Assembly: GCF_041429775.1 (NCBI RefSeq)
Contig: NZ_CP163421.1
Span: 310,001-374,000 of the forward strand
Source: Glycocaulis abyssi
GTDB taxonomy: Bacteria > Pseudomonadota > Alphaproteobacteria > Caulobacterales > Maricaulaceae
Direction of reading: 5' to 3'
DNA length: 64,000 bases
Shown here in pieces: positions 28,524 through 36,954 of this stretch; the first letter of the stretch is position 1; the number at the start of each line of letters is the position of its first letter. The notes under the pieces were generated by a model. It was not told where the DNA came from and did no database searches. It saw only the letters and a program-made list of their open reading frames with translations. The translations under genes and the position numbers were made by a program.

Positions 28524-29567
28524 GTGTGTCAATCGAACCGGACCGCCAGACGCTGCAGTGCAGCTCTCGCAATCTTCGTCTCTGCCGCTGTGCTCGCCGC
28601 GTGCGGCGCTGAACCTGACCGCCAGGCAGAACCTGCCGAACCCGCCGTGCGGGCCGAGGGGCGGGTAGACGTGCTGGCGCGCTTCCTGGCGCTGGAGCCT
28701 GCCGGGCCGGACGATTCCGTGGTCGCCGAGGTGGGTACGACTGTCATCTATGCCTCGGATGTGCGCCGGGAGATTGCCGCGCGCAGCCTGCATGACCAGC
28801 CAGCCAGCGTTGCGCCGTCAGACCCTGTTTTCCAGCAGGTTTTGTCAGAGCTGACCGAGCAGCGCCTGCTGGCGCTGGAAGCGCTGCGGCGCGGCATGGA
28901 CCGCGATATCGAGGCGCGCCGCCGTCTGGCCGCCGCCGAGGAGCGCATTCTGGGCAATATCCTGGTCGAGACGGTGGTGGCCAACTCCATCACGGACGAG
29001 GCCATTGAGCGGATCTACCAGGAGCAGAACAGGCTGGCCCCACGTGTGGAGGAAGTGCGTGCCAGCCACATCCTCGTCACCACGCGAGAGGAGGCAGAGG
29101 AAGTTGCCCGCCTGCTGGCCGAGGGTGAGGATTTTGCGCAGCTGGCCCGGCAGGTCAGCCAGGATCCCGGCACGCGTCTTGATGGCGGGGATCTGGGCTA
29201 TTTCACGCGCGACGGCATGGTGCAGGCTTTCTCCCGGCAGGCATTTGACACAGAAGTGGGCGTGATCTCCGAGCCCTTCCAGACCGATTATGGCTGGCAT
29301 GTGCTGCGGGTGACCGACCGGCGCGTACAGCCGCGTCCGGGGCTGGAGTCCCTGCGAGGCAATATCGTGCGCTTCCTGACGCTGGAGGGAATCCAGACGC
29401 TGCTCGACACGGTGCGCCAGACCTATCCGGTCACGCGCAGCGGCGTGCCCGCCCCCTCCCAGATACGCGCGCCCGGCCCTGTTCAGCCCGGTGACCCTGA
29501 AGAATCCGGCGAAGACGAACCCGATGATGCCGGCCTGGATGATGCCGGCGAGGCATCTGAGCGTTAG
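28524..29567 (+). CDS. parvulin-type peptidyl-prolyl isomerase lipoprotein
   Basis: 347 aa from a GTG start with GGAGG 8 nt upstream. The signal sequence ends in a lipobox (LAACG). A SurA-N-like helical region (about 60-165) is followed by a parvulin domain (about 175-275) with VRASHILVTTREEAE, LDGGDLGYFTRDGM and EPFQTDYGWHVLRVTDRR. The C-terminus is acidic and Pro-rich. It should help fold exported proteins at the membrane. Confidence 0.88.
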   Translation: MCQSNRTARRCSAALAIFVSAAVLAACGAEPDRQAEPAEPAVRAEGRVDVLARFLALEPAGPDDSVVAEVGTTVIYASDVRREIAARSLHDQPASVAPSDPVFQQVLSELTEQRLLALEALRRGMDRDIEARRRLAAAEERILGNILVETVVANSITDEAIERIYQEQNRLAPRVEEVRASHILVTTREEAEEVARLLAEGEDFAQLARQVSQDPGTRLDGGDLGYFTRDGMVQAFSRQAFDTEVGVISEPFQTDYGWHVLRVTDRRVQPRPGLESLRGNIVRFLTLEGIQTLLDTVRQTYPVTRSGVPAPSQIRAPGPVQPGDPEESGEDEPDDAGLDDAGEASER

Positions 29568-29615
29568 GTTCGCGCTAACCGTGTCCACACACTCCGATTT
29601 AACGAAGGATCAGGC

Positions 29616-30035
29616 ATGATGCCGGCTGAGAAAGCCCACCTCTTGCTGGTGGCGGCGTGCGCGCTTGTTGATCCCGATGGCCGGGTGCTCATCGCGCAGC
29701 GCCCTCAAGGCAAGGCATTTGCCGGGCAATGGGAGTTTCCCGGCGGCAAGGTGGAGGCGGGTGAGTACCCCGAAGCAGCCGTGGTACGCGAGCTGCGCGA
29801 GGAACTGGGAGTGGAGCCATGCGAGCGTTGCCTGCAGCCCTTCGCCTTTGCGTCCCATCCGCTGGAGGACGGGCGTCATCTGCTGATGCCGCTCTATGTG
29901 TGCCGCAAATGGGACGGGTTCCCGGACCCGAAAGAGGGCCAGGACATCGCCTGGGTGAAACCGCACGATTTGAGCAGGTATGCGCTTCTGCCCGCCGACA
30001 TTCCCTTGGCCGCCGAGCTGCGCGACCGGCTCTGA
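29616..30035 (+). CDS. mutT: MutT-type Nudix hydrolase (8-oxo-dGTP diphosphatase)
   Basis: 139 aa. The Nudix box GGKVEAGEYPEAAVVRELRE then ELGV fits GX5EX7REUXEEXGU. Flanking motifs VLIAQRPQGKAFAGQWEFPG and IAWVKPHDL are typical MutT. It cleans 8-oxo-dGTP from the nucleotide pool. Its stop codon overlaps a pilin reading frame that lacks a normal start. Confidence 0.88.
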   Translation: MMPAEKAHLLLVAACALVDPDGRVLIAQRPQGKAFAGQWEFPGGKVEAGEYPEAAVVRELREELGVEPCERCLQPFAFASHPLEDGRHLLMPLYVCRKWDGFPDPKEGQDIAWVKPHDLSRYALLPADIPLAAELRDRL

Positions 30036-30199
30036 CCGCCGATACCGGCGGCGCTACCGCCATCGAGTACTCGCTGATTGCTGGTCTGATCGCGCTGGTG
30101 CTGATTGGCGCGCTGACGCTTCTGAGCGGGGAGAATGGCGGCATGTGGGCTCACGTCCAGACCGAAGTTACCAGCGCGCTATCGGGCGAGGGGGGCTAA
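30032..30199 (+). pseudogene. Flp/type IVb pilin without a normal start codon
   Basis: The frame encodes TADTGGATAIEYSLIAGLIA and LVLIGALTLLSGENGG, the Flp pilin core: a prepilin site G/ATAIEY with Glu at +5, then a hydrophobic helix. The usual basic leader is missing. The only nearby in-frame initiator is CTG 30032, which overlaps mutT's TGA; the next ATG is at 29909, inside mutT. It is either a truncated relic fused to mutT's end or a coupled, non-canonical start giving 55 aa. Confidence 0.55.
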
Positions 30200-30224
30200 C
30201 GGCCCCCGCCGCCTTCCACATTGG

Positions 30225-31031
30225 TCAGACGTGTGGCAGCCACATAATCAAGGCGGCGGCAAACCCTCCAAACGCTGTCAGCCCTGCCAGCGCGGTGATG
30301 AGAGCCGCCATGGCGAGCTTTGCTCCCGCTTTGTGTCCATCGCCCGCGCGCAGATAGAGCTCGTACACGGCCAGCGGCAGGAGGAATGAGGCAAAGCCGA
30401 AGAATACGCCTGCCGGGCCGTCCAGCCGGTCGCCCAGCCAGAGTGGTGACTGATGGAGCATGATCCAGCCGGAAATCATGATGCGCAGGAACCAGACCCC
30501 GCTGACGGCCAGAAAGAGCCGCGTCGCCCAGCGCCGGTGAATATCGATCCGGCGGGCCATGGCGTGGCGCACGGTGAAGGCAGCGAAAATCAGGATCAGC
30601 ACGCCATTGAGCGAGATGGAGATATCGTTGGAGAGGCCGCTGGCCGCCGGACGCGTCCAGGTCAGGAACAGGCCGGCGAGCGAGATGATAACGGCCAGGG
30701 TGAGGTAGAAGCGTCCATTCCAGCGGTGAAAGGCCGGAAACCGGTTGCGTATCTGCGGGGTGAGCTGGGCCAGTCCGCCAATCGTAATCAGGCAGGCCAG
30801 CAGCACATGGGCCATCATGGCGGCATTGCCTGCTGGATCGCCCTCGATATGCCCGTTGCGCATGATGAGGTTCCACACCGCGCTATCGCCGCGTAACGTG
30901 CCGGTGCCGTAAAGTGCGGCGATGTAGAACGCGAAGAGAAGCTGGAAGGCGGCGGCAATGATGAACCAGAGCGCGGCCGAAGCTTGCAGCAGGCGTGCGG
31001 GCAGGCCGCCGGGCGGAGTTTGACGAGTCAT
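30225..31031 (-). CDS. DUF2306 multi-pass membrane protein
   Basis: 268 aa with about seven hydrophobic segments. FHRWNGRFYLTLAVIISLAG and the later RRIDIHRRWATRLF are typical of DUF2306, whose members carry conserved His residues in or near helices. Biochemical function is unknown. It is divergent from the AraC-type regulator (51 nt between starts), which may control it. Confidence 0.72.
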   Translation of the reverse strand: MTRQTPPGGLPARLLQASAALWFIIAAAFQLLFAFYIAALYGTGTLRGDSAVWNLIMRNGHIEGDPAGNAAMMAHVLLACLITIGGLAQLTPQIRNRFPAFHRWNGRFYLTLAVIISLAGLFLTWTRPAASGLSNDISISLNGVLILIFAAFTVRHAMARRIDIHRRWATRLFLAVSGVWFLRIMISGWIMLHQSPLWLGDRLDGPAGVFFGFASFLLPLAVYELYLRAGDGHKAGAKLAMAALITALAGLTAFGGFAAALIMWLPHV

Positions 31032-31082
31032 GGGTTTGTTATCCTTGAGTTATCGACCTGCCAGGAGCTTATCGCTGCGCGG

Positions 31083-32153
31083 ATGGCGCTCCATGACCGG
31101 ACGTATCGCGGGCATGATCTGCGGACACAGCACGGGTGGTTGCCGTTGAGCGGGCCTACGGTCGCAGCCGGGTATGCCGCTACGCTGGTGGATTTTGCCC
31201 AGCGCAGCGGTGCCAGCCGCCACGCGCTATTGCAGGCTGCGGGCATCGCCCCTGACAGCCTAGCCGACCACGATGCCCGCATTCCGTTCGAGCGCTATGT
31301 GGCCCTCATGCGCGCGGCCAAGGCGATGACGGGCGATCCGGCTCTTGCGCTGCGCTATGGCGCGGCAGTGGATCTGTCGGACATCTCGATACTGGGCCTG
31401 ATCTGCCTGGCGTCGGAAACCATGCTGGACGCGTTCGCCCAGATGAACCGCTATGGTCAGCTGGTGGTGGAGGCGGCCAATACCGATGGCGGCGAGCGCT
31501 TTGCCCTGCAACGCAAGGGCGGTGCCTTGTGGCTGGTGGATAACCGGGTGATCCCGCCGGACTTTCCCGAACTGGTGGAAACCAGCTTTGCCCTGATGGT
31601 CAGCGGCACGCGCCGTTTTGGCGATACGCCCTTCGTGCACGAGGTGCAGGTCAGCTATTCCGACCCCGGCTATGCCGGCGTGTATCAGGAGATTTTCCGC
31701 GCGCCGGTACGGTTTGGAGCGAGCTGGAATGCGATGCGGATCGACGAGGCGTGGCTCTCCCACACCATTGCCGAGCAGCCGCGCTATGTGTTCGGCGTGC
31801 TGGCCGCCCATGCCGACCGGATGCTGGAGCGCATCGGGCAGGGACAAAGCCTGCGTGCGCGGGTGGAGGCTGCCGCACTGCCTGCCCTGCACACAGGAGG
31901 TGTCTCTGCGGAGACAGTCGCAGGCCAGCTCGGCATCAGCCGCCAGACGCTCTATCGCCGCCTGAAGGGCGAGGGGACCAGCTTTGAGCAGATACTTGAC
32001 GCCTTGCGCCACCAGCTCGCCCTGCATTACTTGGCCGGACGCAAGGTGTCGGTGAAGGAGACGGCCTATCTATTGGGCTTTTCCGATCCGGCGGCGTTTT
32101 CACGCGCGTTCAAGCGCTGGACGGGCGAGCCGCCCAGCATGATGAAGGGTTAG
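31083..32153 (+). CDS. AraC-family transcriptional regulator
   Basis: 356 aa from ATG 31083; no good ribosome-binding site decides the start. The N-terminal part (about 20-210) resembles the arabinose-binding-type ligand domain of OruR/ArgR-like regulators. The C-terminal double helix-turn-helix has VAGQLGISRQTLYRRLKGEG and VKETAYLLGFSDPAAFSRAF. It is placed to regulate the divergent DUF2306 gene. The small HExxH protein follows 3 nt later. Confidence 0.85.
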   Translation: MALHDRTYRGHDLRTQHGWLPLSGPTVAAGYAATLVDFAQRSGASRHALLQAAGIAPDSLADHDARIPFERYVALMRAAKAMTGDPALALRYGAAVDLSDISILGLICLASETMLDAFAQMNRYGQLVVEAANTDGGERFALQRKGGALWLVDNRVIPPDFPELVETSFALMVSGTRRFGDTPFVHEVQVSYSDPGYAGVYQEIFRAPVRFGASWNAMRIDEAWLSHTIAEQPRYVFGVLAAHADRMLERIGQGQSLRARVEAAALPALHTGGVSAETVAGQLGISRQTLYRRLKGEGTSFEQILDALRHQLALHYLAGRKVSVKETAYLLGFSDPAAFSRAFKRWTGEPPSMMKG

Positions 32154-32156
32154 GGC

Positions 32157-32741
32157 ATGCGGTCTGGCCGTGGTGGGCTGGTTATTGCGCTGGCTGGTGC
32201 ATCGCTGCTGGTTGCCGTGATGATACCGGCGGCAGCCTGGATGTTTTTCAAGCCTATGCGGATCATCGCGCCTGAGCTGAACGGCGTGGTTTGCGCCGGG
32301 CCGGTCTGTGTGGACGATATCGCGGCCCTGCCCACGGCAGAACAGCTCTATGGCGAAGGGATGGCGAACGTCGCCGCCAAGCTTACCGCGCTGAACCGTC
32401 CGCCGCGCGCCGTCTTCTGCTCGACGCGCGCATGCTATCGCGCGTTCGGGGGCAGGGGCGCCGGTGTAGCCGTGTTTGATCTGGGCATCGTGATCGCGCC
32501 CCATGCCTGGCAGACATATATCGTGGAGCATGAGCTGATACACATGTTGCAGGCACAGGAGCTTGGCCTGCTGGGGCGCGAGCGCACGCCTATCTGGTTC
32601 AAGGAAGGCATGGCCTTTCATGTCAGCGATCCGCCGCCGGGCGGCCTGCCGGACTATGCGCAAGGCTGGGCCGGGCAGTACCGCGAATGGGAGGCCCGCG
32701 TCGGCCGGGAGAATGTGTGGGAGGCCATACGCGCGGACTGA
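32157..32741 (+). CDS. small membrane-anchored protein with HExxH metallopeptidase motif
   Basis: 194 aa. One TM segment (about 8-30) is followed by a periplasmic domain with Cys46, Cys51, Cys88 and Cys93. It carries EHELIHMLQ (HExxH at 125-129) and, 20 residues on, IWFKEGMAFHVSD with Glu150 as a possible third zinc ligand: a compact gluzincin-like (peptidase-MA-like) site. I do not recognise a named family. It begins 3 nt after the AraC gene and is probably co-transcribed. Confidence 0.65.
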   Translation: MRSGRGGLVIALAGASLLVAVMIPAAAWMFFKPMRIIAPELNGVVCAGPVCVDDIAALPTAEQLYGEGMANVAAKLTALNRPPRAVFCSTRACYRAFGGRGAGVAVFDLGIVIAPHAWQTYIVEHELIHMLQAQELGLLGRERTPIWFKEGMAFHVSDPPPGGLPDYAQGWAGQYREWEARVGRENVWEAIRAD

Positions 32742-32747
32742 GGCAGG

Positions 32748-33674
32748 CTAGCCGCCCGCCTTCTCGCCTGCGCCGCGTTCCTTCACGCCCAGAGCATCGG
32801 CTAGGCGGACCTTGGCCGAGCCGGGGCGCAAGGGTTTGGGCTGGCTTTCATGGGGCGCCCAGCCGGCTGCGTGCAGGATTTCAAACTTCGCCGGAATACG
32901 CCCATCGGCTTCGGCGAAGCGCTCGGCATAGATTTGCGCGGTTTTGACGAAAAACTGACGGTGGACGGGTGTGCGCGGGCGGCTGGCGAGCACGCTGGTC
33001 TCGCCCATGCGGCGCAGATCGCGCATCAGCACGAACGCATTGCCATAGCGTACGCTCAGCCGGTCCACGTCCGATACCGGCATGGCAAAGCCTGCCCGCG
33101 CCAGCAATCCTGCAAGGTCTACCGTGTCGGCGAAGGGCGAGACGCGCGCCGACACCTGGCCGTATATTTCGTCTTCGGCGGCCATGAGGGACTGGCGCAG
33201 TTCGGTCAGGGTCGCTCCGCCCAGCATGGCGCAGGCAAAGAAGCCGTCGGGTTTGAGCGCCCGGTTGATCTGGATCAGCGCGCCGACAAGATCATTCGTC
33301 CAGTGCAGGGAGAGGCAGGAGACCACAAGGCCCACGCTTTCATCGGCAACCGGCAGGCGCTCCTCATCCATCACCAGCGACGCGCCTGATGCTTTGGCGG
33401 CCATGGCGGGCGATATATCCGCCTCGATCAGCGTTCCGATTTTCGCGGCGAGTTCCGGGCGCGCGGCAATCGCCCGGCCCACCGCGCCTGCCCCGCCAAT
33501 GACCAGCGCGCGGTCAAACGTGCGGTTCACCGCCATCAGCCGGTCAGCGAGATCATCGGCGGCACGGCTCGCCAGAAAGGCAAATTCCTCATAGCCTCTT
33601 GCCGCACGGGTCCGGCGCTGGCGCAGGAGCGTGCGGTCAAACAGTAGAGGCGGGGTGTCAGAGGATGATGCCAT
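32748..33674 (-). CDS. SAM-dependent methyltransferase, NDUFAF5/BioC-like
   Basis: 308 aa from ATG 33674; a GTG at 33695 would add seven residues. It opens LLFDRTLLRQRRTRAA and later has VSCLSLHWTNDLVGALIQIN and RYGNAFVLMRDLRRMGE, matching the NDUFAF5 group of mitochondria and alphaproteobacteria. In mitochondria the relative hydroxylates an arginine of a complex I subunit. A role in complex I assembly here is inference. Confidence 0.75.
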   Translation of the reverse strand: MASSSDTPPLLFDRTLLRQRRTRAARGYEEFAFLASRAADDLADRLMAVNRTFDRALVIGGAGAVGRAIAARPELAAKIGTLIEADISPAMAAKASGASLVMDEERLPVADESVGLVVSCLSLHWTNDLVGALIQINRALKPDGFFACAMLGGATLTELRQSLMAAEDEIYGQVSARVSPFADTVDLAGLLARAGFAMPVSDVDRLSVRYGNAFVLMRDLRRMGETSVLASRPRTPVHRQFFVKTAQIYAERFAEADGRIPAKFEILHAAGWAPHESQPKPLRPGSAKVRLADALGVKERGAGEKAGG

Positions 33675-33721
33675 GGGGCGGATATGGACCGGCACGCCTC
33701 GCGAGGGAAGCCTCGCGGGTG

Positions 33722-34447
33722 ATGAGGGGTTTTGCCGACCTCATATGGCCGCCGGTTTCGCTGCTCTCCTACGAGCCGGTTTCGGCCCATGGCCAGCTAT
33801 CGCCCGCCGACTGGTCGAAGATTGTTTTCCTTGATGATCCGCAATGTGCCGCGTGCGGGTTTCCGTTCGACTGGCCGCCGGGCGAGGGCGCGGTGTGCGG
33901 GCCATGTGCTGCGCGTGCGCCCGCGTTTGATACCGCCCGCTCTGCCTTCGTTTACACGCCGGAAAGCCGCCGCCTCGTCCTGTCGCTCAAACATGGCGGG
34001 CGGGTGGACGGGCTTGCCGCCTTTGGCGGCTGGATCCGCCGGGCGGGCAGGGACATGCTGGCAGAGGCCGATTATCTGGTGCCTGTGCCGCTGCATCCGC
34101 GCCGCCTGCGCCAGCGCCGCTTCAACCAGTCGCTATTGCTGGCGCAATCACTGGCCAAGCTCTCCGGCGTGACATGCGATCCGCATATTCTCATGCGCCG
34201 CCGCGCCACACCCAGCCAGGGCGGACAGAGCGCGAAGGGACGCAGGCGCAATGTCGCCGGTGCCTTCGCCGTGCGCCAAAGCGCAAAAGAGAGGATCAAG
34301 GGCGCGCGCCTGATCCTCATTGATGACGTTTACACCACCGGGGCGACGCTGGAGGCGTGCGCGCGTGCCCTGAAACGGGCAGGGGCGGCGCGCGTTGATG
34401 CCCTGACGCTTGCGCGCGTTGTCAGAACCAGCGACGTCATTACATAA
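33722..34447 (+). CDS. comF: ComF-family phosphoribosyltransferase-like protein
   Basis: 241 aa from ATG 33722. An N-terminal zinc ribbon (CAACGF and CGPCAA) precedes a PRT domain with VPVPLHPRRLRQRRFNQS and the PRPP-binding loop LILIDDVYTTGATLEA. ComF proteins are linked to DNA uptake in competent bacteria, but the biochemical role is unsettled. It is divergent from the NDUFAF5-like gene and followed by grxC. Confidence 0.85.
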   Translation: MRGFADLIWPPVSLLSYEPVSAHGQLSPADWSKIVFLDDPQCAACGFPFDWPPGEGAVCGPCAARAPAFDTARSAFVYTPESRRLVLSLKHGGRVDGLAAFGGWIRRAGRDMLAEADYLVPVPLHPRRLRQRRFNQSLLLAQSLAKLSGVTCDPHILMRRRATPSQGGQSAKGRRRNVAGAFAVRQSAKERIKGARLILIDDVYTTGATLEACARALKRAGAARVDALTLARVVRTSDVIT

Positions 34448-34487
34448 GCGCCAGACCTGATTTTGCTGATTCACGAAAGCCAAGCCC

Positions 34488-34754
34488 ATGACCACGCCTG
34501 CCATCACCATCTACACCCGCCCCTTCTGCGCCTTCTGCTCGCGCGCCCTGTCGCTGTTGAAGGACAAGGGCGTTGCGGTGAAGGAGATCGAGGCGGGGTT
34601 TGACCCGGCCCTGCGCGCCGAGATGCAGGCGCGTTCGGGCCGCAACACCTTCCCGCAGATTTTCATCGGCGAGACGCATGTGGGCGGCTGTGATGACCTC
34701 TTCGCGCTGGAAGCTGAAGGCAGGCTCGATTCCCTACTGAAGGCTGGCGCGTAA
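34488..34754 (+). CDS. grxC: glutaredoxin 3
   Basis: 88 aa thioredoxin-fold protein. The redox site is CAFC (within RPFCAFCSRALSLL), a variant of the usual CPYC. GRNTFPQIFIGETHVGGCDD holds the cis-Pro and glutathione-binding TVP-like region. It reduces disulfides with glutathione, made via gshA. Its stop shares one base with the next gene's start (TAATG). Confidence 0.9.
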   Translation: MTTPAITIYTRPFCAFCSRALSLLKDKGVAVKEIEAGFDPALRAEMQARSGRNTFPQIFIGETHVGGCDDLFALEAEGRLDSLLKAGA

Positions 34755-35578
34755 TGGCGAAAACAAAAATCGCCCTTGTCCAGATGCGTTCAGGGACCGA
34801 CCCGGAGCGCAATATGGATGCCGCCGAGGCCGCGATCCGTCAGGCAGCGGGCGGGGGCGCAAAGCTGGTGGCAACGCCGGAAGTGACCAATCTGGTTGAG
34901 AAGGATGCCAAGGCCCTGTTCGAGACCCTGCGTGCGCCGGATGAGGATGGGGGCGTCAAACGCCTCGCGGCGCTGGCGTCCGAGCTGAAGATCGACGTGC
35001 TGGCCGGGTCAATGGCGCTGAAGGGTTCAGATGGCAGGGCGGTGAACCGCTCCATGCTGTTCGGGCCGGATGGGGCGCTTAAAACCCATTACGACAAGAT
35101 CCACATGTTCGATGTCGCTATCGGCAATGGCGAAATCTGGTCAGAGAGCACCAATTACGCGCCCGGCAGCCGCGCTGTCATCGCAGAGGCGGCGGGCATG
35201 AAGCTCGGCCTGACCATCTGCTACGATGTACGCTTTGCCTATCTCTACCGCGCGCTGGCCATGGCGGGGGCGGTCGCCATCACCGTACCGGCCGCATTCA
35301 CCCGCCCCACCGGCAAGGCGCACTGGGAGGTGCTCTTGCGCGCCCGCGCCATCGAGACCGGCAGCTTCATCCTCGCGCCTGCGCAGGGCGGCACGCACGC
35401 GGATGGCCGCAAGACATGGGGACGCTCCATGGTGGTGGGTCCGTGGGGCGATGTGCTGGGCGTGCTCGACCATGATGAGCCGGGCATTCTCTATGCCGAT
35501 ATCGACGCGGAAGACGCGCTGTCGGCGCGCCAGCGCATCCCGGCGCTCAAAGGCGGGCGGGAGTTCACCGGCCCATGA
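34754..35578 (+). CDS. nitrilase-family carbon-nitrogen hydrolase (Nit2/omega-amidase-like)
   Basis: 274 aa. The Glu-Lys-Cys triad is visible: ATPEVTN (Glu), HYDKIHMFDV (Lys) and LTICYDVRF (Cys). Overall spacing fits the Nit1/Nit2 branch, whose members hydrolyse deaminated glutathione or omega-amidate. Next to glutaredoxin, repair of deaminated glutathione is an attractive guess. Translation is coupled on both sides (1-nt and 4-nt overlaps). Confidence 0.85.
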   Translation: MAKTKIALVQMRSGTDPERNMDAAEAAIRQAAGGGAKLVATPEVTNLVEKDAKALFETLRAPDEDGGVKRLAALASELKIDVLAGSMALKGSDGRAVNRSMLFGPDGALKTHYDKIHMFDVAIGNGEIWSESTNYAPGSRAVIAEAAGMKLGLTICYDVRFAYLYRALAMAGAVAITVPAAFTRPTGKAHWEVLLRARAIETGSFILAPAQGGTHADGRKTWGRSMVVGPWGDVLGVLDHDEPGILYADIDAEDALSARQRIPALKGGREFTGP

Positions 35579-36003
35579 TTCGCTACGCCCTGCAATGCAA
35601 TGAGGGCCATGGCTTTGAGGGCTGGTTCTCCTCCAGCGACGATTATGAAAGCCAGGAAGCGCGCGGGCTTGTCGAATGCCCGGAATGCGGCTCGGTCGCT
35701 GTCACGCGCGCCGTGATGGCGCCTGCGGTGCGTACCAGCAAGGGCCGGGAAACCAGCACTAATGGCGAGCCGGACATGGACGCGGTCGCCCGCAAGGTGC
35801 GCGCCCATATCCGCAAAAATTACGACTATGTCGGCCCGGACTTCGCATCAGAAGCCCGCGCCATCCATGAGGGCGAAAAGCCCGAACGCCTGATCTATGG
35901 TGAAACGACACCCGAAGAGCGCGCAAAGCTCGCCGAAGACGGCGTGCCGTGCGCACCCTTGCCGGAACCCTTTGCGCCCACCCCGCCGAAGAAGGCGAAC
36001 TAG
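35575..36003 (+). CDS. DUF1178 family protein
   Basis: 142 aa. It opens MIRYALQCNEGHGFEGWFSS and has a zinc-ribbon-like CPECGS pair, then an acidic Pro-rich end; these are the hallmarks of DUF1178. Function is unknown. It almost always follows the nitrilase-family gene in alphaproteobacteria, as here with an ATGA overlap, so comF-grxC-nitrilase-DUF1178 is probably one operon. Confidence 0.82.
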   Translation: MIRYALQCNEGHGFEGWFSSSDDYESQEARGLVECPECGSVAVTRAVMAPAVRTSKGRETSTNGEPDMDAVARKVRAHIRKNYDYVGPDFASEARAIHEGEKPERLIYGETTPEERAKLAEDGVPCAPLPEPFAPTPPKKAN

Positions 36004-36061
36004 GGTTTCACACTCTTTAGTCGTTCCCGCCTGCGCGGGGATGACGCGGGACAGGAACCTC

Positions 36062-36733
36062 CTACCGACTCACCACCCACTCTACGAGAAAGGGCTTGTC
36101 GGCATGGCGTTCGCGCAGCTTTGCCGGGGCGTCCGGTCCGAAATCGCGGCCCTGCCATTCGGTGCAGTCCGAAACCGTCAGGCCGGCATGGCGGAAGGTG
36201 GCAAGCCAGTCTGAAAAGCTGTGCGGATGGCTTGGCATGTAGACCTCGCGGTCCCCGTCCGGGAAATGCGCGCCAATGCCGGAGAGCGTCATGAAGGGGT
36301 GGATTTCGAGGATCAGCGCGAACCCGCCGGGCCGGAGAATGCGCGCGAGTTCGGCGGCTGGCTCGTCCAGCCTCTCGACATGTTCATAGGCAAGGCTGAC
36401 CAGCGCACAGTCAAAGCGGCCGGTTTCAACCGGCAGCGGGCGGGTGATGTCGTGCTGGACCAGTGTGGCACCCGGTGCGGTGTCTTTCGCCTTTTCCAGC
36501 ATGCCAGCGGATAGGTCGCAGCCCCACAGCTCGGTAGCGCCAGCGCGCGTCAGGGCCGCCAGATTGCGTCCGGTGCCGCAGCCCAGCTCTGCTACGGACT
36601 TACCGGTGAAGCGCTCGAGCTGCCGCTCCAGCGCCGCCGTGGCGGCATACACCATCGGATTGTCGAGCGCGTCATAGCTGTCCGCCCAGCGATCATAGGC
36701 GGCTTCGACGTCAAGGAAGATGCGGGTTGTCAT
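36062..36733 (-). CDS. class I SAM-dependent methyltransferase
   Basis: 223 aa from ATG 36733, which has GGAG 10 nt upstream; a longer form begins at 36754. AAYDRWADSYDALDNPMVYA resembles UbiE/BioC starts. SVAELGCGTGRNLAALTRAG is the SAM motif I and ARILRPGGFALILEIHPF follows. The small-molecule substrate is unknown. It converges with the DUF1178 gene. Confidence 0.8.
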   Translation of the reverse strand: MTTRIFLDVEAAYDRWADSYDALDNPMVYAATAALERQLERFTGKSVAELGCGTGRNLAALTRAGATELWGCDLSAGMLEKAKDTAPGATLVQHDITRPLPVETGRFDCALVSLAYEHVERLDEPAAELARILRPGGFALILEIHPFMTLSGIGAHFPDGDREVYMPSHPHSFSDWLATFRHAGLTVSDCTEWQGRDFGPDAPAKLRERHADKPFLVEWVVSR

Positions 36734-36780
36734 GGGTCTCGTGCTCCATCGCAAACCGGAGACCGTCCGGCGCGGGGCAC

Positions 36781-36905
36781 TTAGTTTTCGCAGGTCACAG
36801 CCAGCGGCTCCACCAGAGCGGTGCCACTCATACAGCGGTGCGAACCGCCGTTCAACATCGCCCCCGCCTTGCCGGAAACGCCGGAGCGTGATTCAGTCCT
36901 GCTCA
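36781..36905 (-). CDS. possible 41-aa small protein
   Basis: A 41-codon frame with host-like third-position GC contains KAGAMLNGGSHRCMSGTALV and ends TCEN. It has two cysteines, no clear signal peptide and no ribosome-binding site. It fills the 221-nt gap between the methyltransferase and the POT transporter. Nothing identifies it, and it may be chance. Confidence 0.2.
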
Positions 36906-36954
36906 TCAAAATCAGGGTGGGCCTGTTACAGGCCTGCCCCGCGCGGGGGCAGTC

